This document shows positions 58,910-64,000 of a stretch of 64,000 nt of DNA, one piece after another. The DNA comes from Troglohyphantes excavatus. Taxonomy: Eukaryota > Arthropoda > Arachnida > Araneae > Linyphiidae. Each line of letters begins with the position of its first letter. Position 1 is the stretch's first letter. Made by a program: the position numbers and the translations under genes. The DNA lies in NCBI GenBank assembly GCA_963932185.1, contig OZ010678.1, positions 13,449,144 through 13,513,143 on the forward strand, read 5' to 3'. The notes under the pieces were generated by a model, which saw nothing but the letters and a program-made list of their open reading frames with translations, had not been told where the DNA came from and did no database searches.

Positions 58910-60050
58910 TCCAGTTCATTCAATTCTCCCAAAAAGTGACTTGTTTATAATTTAAGTAAACAGCCCATTCAGCCACTTATTTCATATGATTTATATTGTA
59001 CCAAGAAAACTTTTATAAAATGTATAAATTTATAAAAAAAAATGTATTTGCACATGTGTTTTGAAGGTAACTAAAAGCAAGCAAATGTAAAGTTCACAAT
59101 AAAAGTTTGAATTGAGTAATAAAACTCAAGTAAAATTATTTAAATAAATAAAAAATTTATATAAAAGATCCAGTTTATTCAATTCTACCAAAAAGTGACT
59201 TGTTTATTATAATTTAAGTAAAAAGCCCCTTCAGATAATTTTAATTGATATTGTACCAAGTAAACTTTTATAAAATTTATAAAGTATTTTTCATTTGCAC
59301 ATGTTTATTGAAGGCTCATTGTTAACTAAAAGCAAGGAATTGTAAAGTTCACAATAAAAGTTTGAATTGAGTAATAAAAATGTAAGTAAAATTATTTAAA
59401 TAAAAAATTAATACAAAAAGTTCCAGTTTATTCAATTCTAGCTGAAAGTGATCTGCTCATAATTTAAGTAAAAAGCTCATTCAGCCACTTAATTATTTCA
59501 GATAATTTTTATTGATATTGTACCAAGTTAACTTTTATAAAATGTATAAATTTATAAAGTATTTTTCATTTGCGCATGTTTTTGAAAGCTCATTTTTAAT
59601 TAAAAGCAGGCGAATGTAAAGTTCACAATAAAAGTTTGAATTGAGCAATAAAATGTTCGTAAAATTATTTAAATAAATAAGAAATTAATGCAAAAAAATC
59701 CAGTTTATTCATTCTACCAAAAACAGACTTGTTTATTATATTTTAAGTAAACAGCCCATTCAGACACTTATCTCAGATAATTTTATTGATATTATACCAA
59801 GTAAACTTCTATAAAATGTATAAATTTATTAAAAAAAAGTATTCTTTACTTGCACATGTCTTTTGAAGGTTCATTTTGAACTAGCAAGCGAATATAAAGT
59901 TCATAACAAAAGTTTGAACTGAGAAATAAAAATTGTTTTTTATTTACTTAAATTAGTGAACTTATGTAATAAAAAATATCGTTTTTTTATATTATTTTGA
60001 CCAAAAAGAGGACATGTTTATGAGCTAATAAACAGTCCATTCACTCAAGA
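58910..60050 (+). repeat. Tandem repeat of about 255-277 bp, four to five copies
   Basis: Units begin TCCAGTTTATTCAATTC at about 58911, 59168, 59422 and 59699, with a more diverged fifth near 59980. Each contains AAAGTTCACAATAAAAGTTT. Occupies most of the P element's 3' end before the TIR. Confidence 0.88.
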
Positions 60051-60507
60051 ATTAAATTGATTTGCATTGTTACTCAGTTCAGGAACATTGATAAAACAAA
60101 TTAAATAAATAATTTTGGTTTATTAAATAGGTACTGAATTCTAAAAATAGACATTGACCTTTCACCGTTATACACTAGGCGAAATGTGCAAGAAAGTAAA
60201 ATATGCTCGAACTTTGAAAAACGTCCGTAAATTATCTCGCTAAGTGCCATTCGCTTCTTCTTCGATACCGGTCTGCTTGCGATGACTCATCCTAAGCGCG
60301 CTCAGGCCTTGAGTCAGTTACGGTGGTGTTGTTTCAACCCAGCGCGCTTTCCGAAATCACTTCAATATTAAGCCTTTGGGACATATCCCGGACCGGAAAT
60401 CTATTTTTTGGTGGGTGACAACGTTCAGGGAAACTGGTTGTGTGCAGAAAAAAAGAAGTGGAGACGCACGTCTCATCAGATCACCCATAGTTTTTCAAGG
60501 AAAATGA

Positions 60508-61028
60508 ACAGACTATCACAGTCTCTTCAGACCATTATGTAAACTTGCTCGAAGAGGTTTTTTTTGCTGATTGATTTAAAAAAATATATATACTTTAAGA
60601 AATAAAATACTACAGAGTACAAAAATTTTAATTTAGGGACTAGTGGAAAAAAAATAATCATTTAGAATTAATTTTGTACTTTTTACCACTCTTTAAAAAA
60701 TATGTGCCAATTCACAAAAAAACCACACCTAAATTTTAGAGCCAATTTCAAAAAGTGATAATGACCATAAAATTAATACTTAAATATTTTTAAAAAAATC
60801 CACTTTTGTTCCTTAAATTAATAATTATTTAAAAAAAAAAACGTTTTAGAGCTTTTTTTAAAGCCGGTTTTTATTTTGAAAAAAAGATTATTTTATACTA
60901 TATTTTATTCACATTAACTATTGATTATTATGCTTGAGTTTACTAGTCATTCGGGCCCAATTAATTTTCATACTTACGAATCTGCCATTGTTTTTCACAT
61001 ACATTAACAAAATGGCATATGTTTGCAC
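60508..61028. other. AT-rich stretch between the P-type element and the LINE
   Basis: No gene or element boundary recognised. Confidence 0.5.
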
Positions 61029-61041
61029 AAAATATAAGTCA

Positions 61042-63560
61042 CCCCTCAGGGGGTTTACTTTCTTCAAGTAAACACGGGCTTCACAACCCCGAGGTTCCCT
61101 AGTGATCTATTTTTCTTATTTGTTCTCCTTTATGGGGGCTCTCTTCTGAGAGCATGGGTGTGGCGAGCCCGATTTACCCTAGCCGGGCCTAGCATTCTTC
61201 TTTTCCTTCTGCGACGGCCTTACCATGTGCACTGCGTATAATTTGTTTTCGTTGCGTTTTTGTAGTCTTCTCACGTTTAGGTTTTTAAAAATCGTATTTT
61301 TTCGTTCTTTCACATTTAGGTTCTATGATTTGTATTGTTAGTATTTTCTAACCTGCACGTTTGCCGTGTGCTGCGACCCGTGCGGGCGGAAAAGGGGATC
61401 CTGGAGTTCCTCAGCGTGCTCTTTGGCCCTCGCTTCGTCCAAAACGGGAGGCAGAGACTGGCCCACCTCTGCCAATCGGCTGGTGGTACCAGGACACAAT
61501 TGTGTTGCTGACTGCTAGGGCAAGGACTGTGATTTTCATAGAACGCTGTCATCGTGTTAACCCCTAGTAAGCGCCGTGCCTGGGTTTTATTATCTTTTAT
61601 AGTTTATTTTTCTGTTTCCTCAGTTGTCCGGTGGCTGCTACCCTAGATGGACTCCGTGGTGGGTGGGGTGCACGGTGGCATAATTTTTATTTTCTTATGG
61701 ATTTAAACTTGAGCCCCGGTGAAGGCCTAAATTCACTACCATCTACATCACAAGGAAAAACTAAGAAATCATTTTCGAAAAGGAATACGAAACATTTACT
61801 TGAACCTGAAACAATTGATAATAAAATGATACCCTCTGAACTGCAGTCGCCTAGATATTTAATCATTGCATCTCCCGAACATATTCTTGGGAAAATGTCA
61901 CCTTTCTTGGTCCATAAAGGGATTCAAGCAATAGGTGGCGAACCCAAAATGATAAAAAAGCTCAAGTCTGGAGATTTTTTAATTGAAACAAACAGCGATC
62001 AACAATCCCAAGCATTTCTCTCTGCAAAAACCCTTAGCTCTGTTTCCATTTGTGTTTCACCACATAGGAGTCTAAACACCAGTAAGGGAGTTATTTCTGA
62101 ATCGGATCTGCAATATGTAGACGAATCAGAAATACTTACTGGGCTTTCTGACCAAGGTGTAATACATGTAAAAAAAATAACAATAAAAAAAGGCAAAGAC
62201 ATAGTTACTACTAAACATATTATACTCACATTCAATAGACCTAACATACCTACACATGTATTAGCTGGATATCTCAGATGTCCAGTCCGACTCTACATTC
62301 CCAAACCTCTGAGGTGCTTTAAGTGCCAGAGGTTTGGGCATACTACTACTAATTGTCAAGGAGGTGAGACTTGTTCTTACTGTTCATCCAATGATCCTCA
62401 TCATGACTTCTTAAATTGCAAATCCCCGCCAAAATGTTCTAATTGTACAGGTTCACATCCATCTTTCTCAAGATCTTGCCCTCAATTGACACTTGAGAAA
62501 AACATCCAGGAACTAAAAACTGCACAAAATATTTCTTATTTTGAAGCCAAAAAACTTGCATCCAACTCCTTGCCAAAGTTAAACCTGTCGTATGCATCAG
62601 CAGTAAAACCAGTTACAAAATCTATCTCAACCCAGACAACGTGTTTAATGAATACTCTGAAGTTCCACCTAAACAAGTTTCCGCATCTTCCCAAACAATA
62701 AATGAAAAAGAAGTGTTGCGATCATTTAAACCTACCCCTAAAAGTAAATCACAAACCTTGAAGACAAATGTAAAAAAAAATGAGAGAATAAATAAAAAAT
62801 TTCAAAGCCAAAACCCGATTTCCTACCGATACCTGTTGAAATTAATAATTGTATTGTACCCAAAGCAATCCACTACCCTACACCCAAATCGAATCCTGCC
62901 TTAAAAGCAAAAACCCGAATCAATATCCGTAAAGAATCCGAAAACCCACCTAATGTTGATTTGATTGTGCAATGTGAAAAAGATCCAGTAACTTGTACAG
63001 AAATATTTGAACCCTTGCCAGAAATAGAAACAGATTCTGCCATGCGCCATCGAAAGTTTTGGCAGGACATGGGTGTCGAATTTATTGCAAAAATGAAAAA
63101 TCAGTGTCAACGAATTGTATCAAAAGAAGACGATGACGTGTTACTTTACGATACCAATGACTCTTTGGAGATGGATGTTGAAAAACCATCCTCTCCAAAT
63201 GAAAGTATCTAATCTTAAAGATCTCTATGTATTTTCACTTTTTAAAATGTATAATATCGTGTTACCTATTTTAACAAATGTATTTTAATGCTGATAATTT
63301 ACTTAAAACCACATGAGATTTTCAATCTCATGCTAATCTATTTTAAAATCATGAAACCATTAATAACATCTTTCATTGTCAGTATATATTTTAACCATCC
63401 ATTGTTATCCATTTGTAACTTTCACTTTGTATTTTATACTTGTCGTTTAATTTTTTAAAAATGTTGGTTTAAGAAAATATTAGTTTTAAATTACCTAGTG
63501 TTTGGCGCAGCTTGCCATATTAGGCTCTTGTGCCATTAAACCTCATACAACCAACCAACC
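61042..63560 (+). mobile_element. Full-ended LINE copy with ORF1 only
   Basis: A 13-bp target duplication, AAAATATAAGTCA, flanks it exactly (61029-61041 and 63561-63573). The 5' part (61042-61696) is a GC-richer UTR with CCCCTCAGGGGG at the start. ORF1 follows, then about 350 bp of AT-rich 3' UTR ending in CAACCAACCAACC. No endonuclease or reverse transcriptase sequence is present anywhere between the two ends. It could only move with enzymes supplied in trans. Confidence 0.93.
61697..63212 (+). pseudogene. LINE ORF1 (gag-like) with two frameshifts
   Basis: The start is the ATG of MDLNLSPGEGLNS; the open frame extends upstream without ATG. The central part (about residues 65-215) is the RRM/PRE_C2HC-like region (PRYLIIASPEHILGKMSPFL onward). 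Three zinc knuckles follow: CFKCQRFGHTTTNC, CSYCSSNDPHHDFLNC and CSNCTGSHPSFSRSC. The helical ISYFEAKKLASNS follows. The frame changes near 62640 and again near 62820, after which the acidic C-terminus (RKFWQDMGVEFIAKMKNQCQ, then DVLLYDTNDSLEMDVEKPSS) ends at the TAA at 63210. ORF1 proteins of this family bind element RNA. Two frameshifts make this copy defective even for ORF1. Confidence 0.85.
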
Positions 63561-63573
63561 AAAATATAAGTCA

Positions 63574-64000
63574 TTTGTATTTTAGCAATCGAATTTTAAA
63601 GTAAAAGCAGTACAAATGTTATAATTCTTCTAAATTAGTATGCATGGGAACTGACAATAGGAATCTTTTAAAAACACATATGGAATAATCTCACCTTTCC
63701 TGATTAATCGTTGGGTTGTCTTTTACTTCGCTTTTTTTTTAAAAGAAATAAAGCAACTAAACTGGATTGTTATTGCCTTAGCTTTCTTCTAGAAAATAAT
63801 TTAACACAATCATCTGATATATGTTTCATTTTGGCTTTAAAAGGCAAAACAAAGCACTATAACTTTCAGAAATACTAAACAAATAAATGGCCTCAAAAAC
63901 TAAAGTCCAATTTTCAGGAGTACAAAAAGTAAAAACTGTTCAAAACATCTTTTCATTTGACCTTTATTTCTGACCTGACTATTTTAGTCATCCTTTACTT
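63574..64000. other. AT-rich stretch to window end
   Basis: Nothing recognised. Confidence 0.5.

Larger units (their letters stand above)
55038..60330 (+). mobile_element. P-superfamily (THAP transposase) element, internally deleted
   Basis: A 28-bp perfect TIR starts AACACCACCGTAACTGACTC. GTTTCAACC flanks both ends (55029-55037 and 60331-60339), consistent with the 8-bp duplication of P elements plus a shared base. An internal inverted pair ATGAGTCATC lies 52-61 bp from the left and 41-50 bp from the right end, like the subterminal repeats of P elements. The transposase is broken, so the copy is non-autonomous. The 3' part is filled with tandem repeats. Confidence 0.93.
54960..60507 (+). 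pseudogene. DUF4817-type transposase N-terminus, interrupted by a P-superfamily element
   Basis: Reading the target as one sequence (54960-55037 joined to 60340-60507) gives an in-frame helix-turn-helix protein: RAFAVEDYFSNGSSAVSTQR, then AFRNHFNIKPLGHIPDRKSI and WWVTTFRETGCVQ. This matches, from memory, the DUF4817 domain found at the N-terminus of many arthropod transposon-derived proteins. A TAG stop interrupts it before RAFAVE and a TGA ends it at 60505, so it was already decayed or has decayed since. The P-type element splits it between Thr and Gln of the STQR motif. No catalytic domain follows. Confidence 0.7.

Overview
This window is AT-rich eukaryotic nuclear DNA, almost certainly from an arthropod. 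The evidence is a THAP-domain P-superfamily element, a DUF4817-type helix-turn-helix transposase remnant, Jockey-like and CR1-like LINE proteins, hAT elements with CAGTGGCG ends next to long G/C runs, and arrays of C2H2 zinc fingers. A spider or other arachnid is my best guess, but nothing here proves it. No ordinary single-copy housekeeping gene was recognised.

Layout. 0-1.6 kb: minus-strand LINE ORF1 (gag-like), cut by the window edge. 1.8-5.6 kb: non-autonomous hAT (TSD ATTACATA) carrying a TA-flanked insertion. 5.9-11.6 kb: a dispersed repeat (family H) invaded by a 4.1-kb TIR element (family G), which itself holds a Mutator-like foldback element and a family D element. 11.6-14.4 kb: zinc-finger unit A. 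15.6-22.3 kb: hAT fragments, a 341-bp tandem repeat, a long hairpin and a broken Jockey-like reverse transcriptase. 22.7-26.3 kb: a long-TIR element holding a probable solo LTR, then a reversed family D copy. 27.2-29.0 kb: repeats E and H. 29.9-34.4 kb: zinc-finger unit B. 35.2-37.7 kb: hAT and CR1 fragments and a large inverted repeat. 37.7-41.2 kb: an H copy split by a degenerate Helitron. 42.0-49.9 kb: two adjacent D copies, the second split by a small MULE-like element and by a hAT that itself holds a MULE foldback. 50.2-54.3 kb: zinc-finger unit C. 54.9-60.5 kb: a P-superfamily element inside a DUF4817 reading frame. 61.0-63.6 kb: a full-ended LINE with ORF1 but no reverse transcriptase.

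How it fits together. The likely host-type coding units are three related C2H2 zinc-finger genes (A, B, C). B and C share the same hAT insertion at the same codon region, so they descend from a duplication that followed it; the hAT end supplies the stop codon of both. A lacks that insertion and has a private hAT MITE for which B and C give the empty site. Many insertions can be dated relative to each other because the window also holds their empty sites or both target-site duplications.

Limits: all boundaries were read by eye. Family names come from motif recognition, without database searches.
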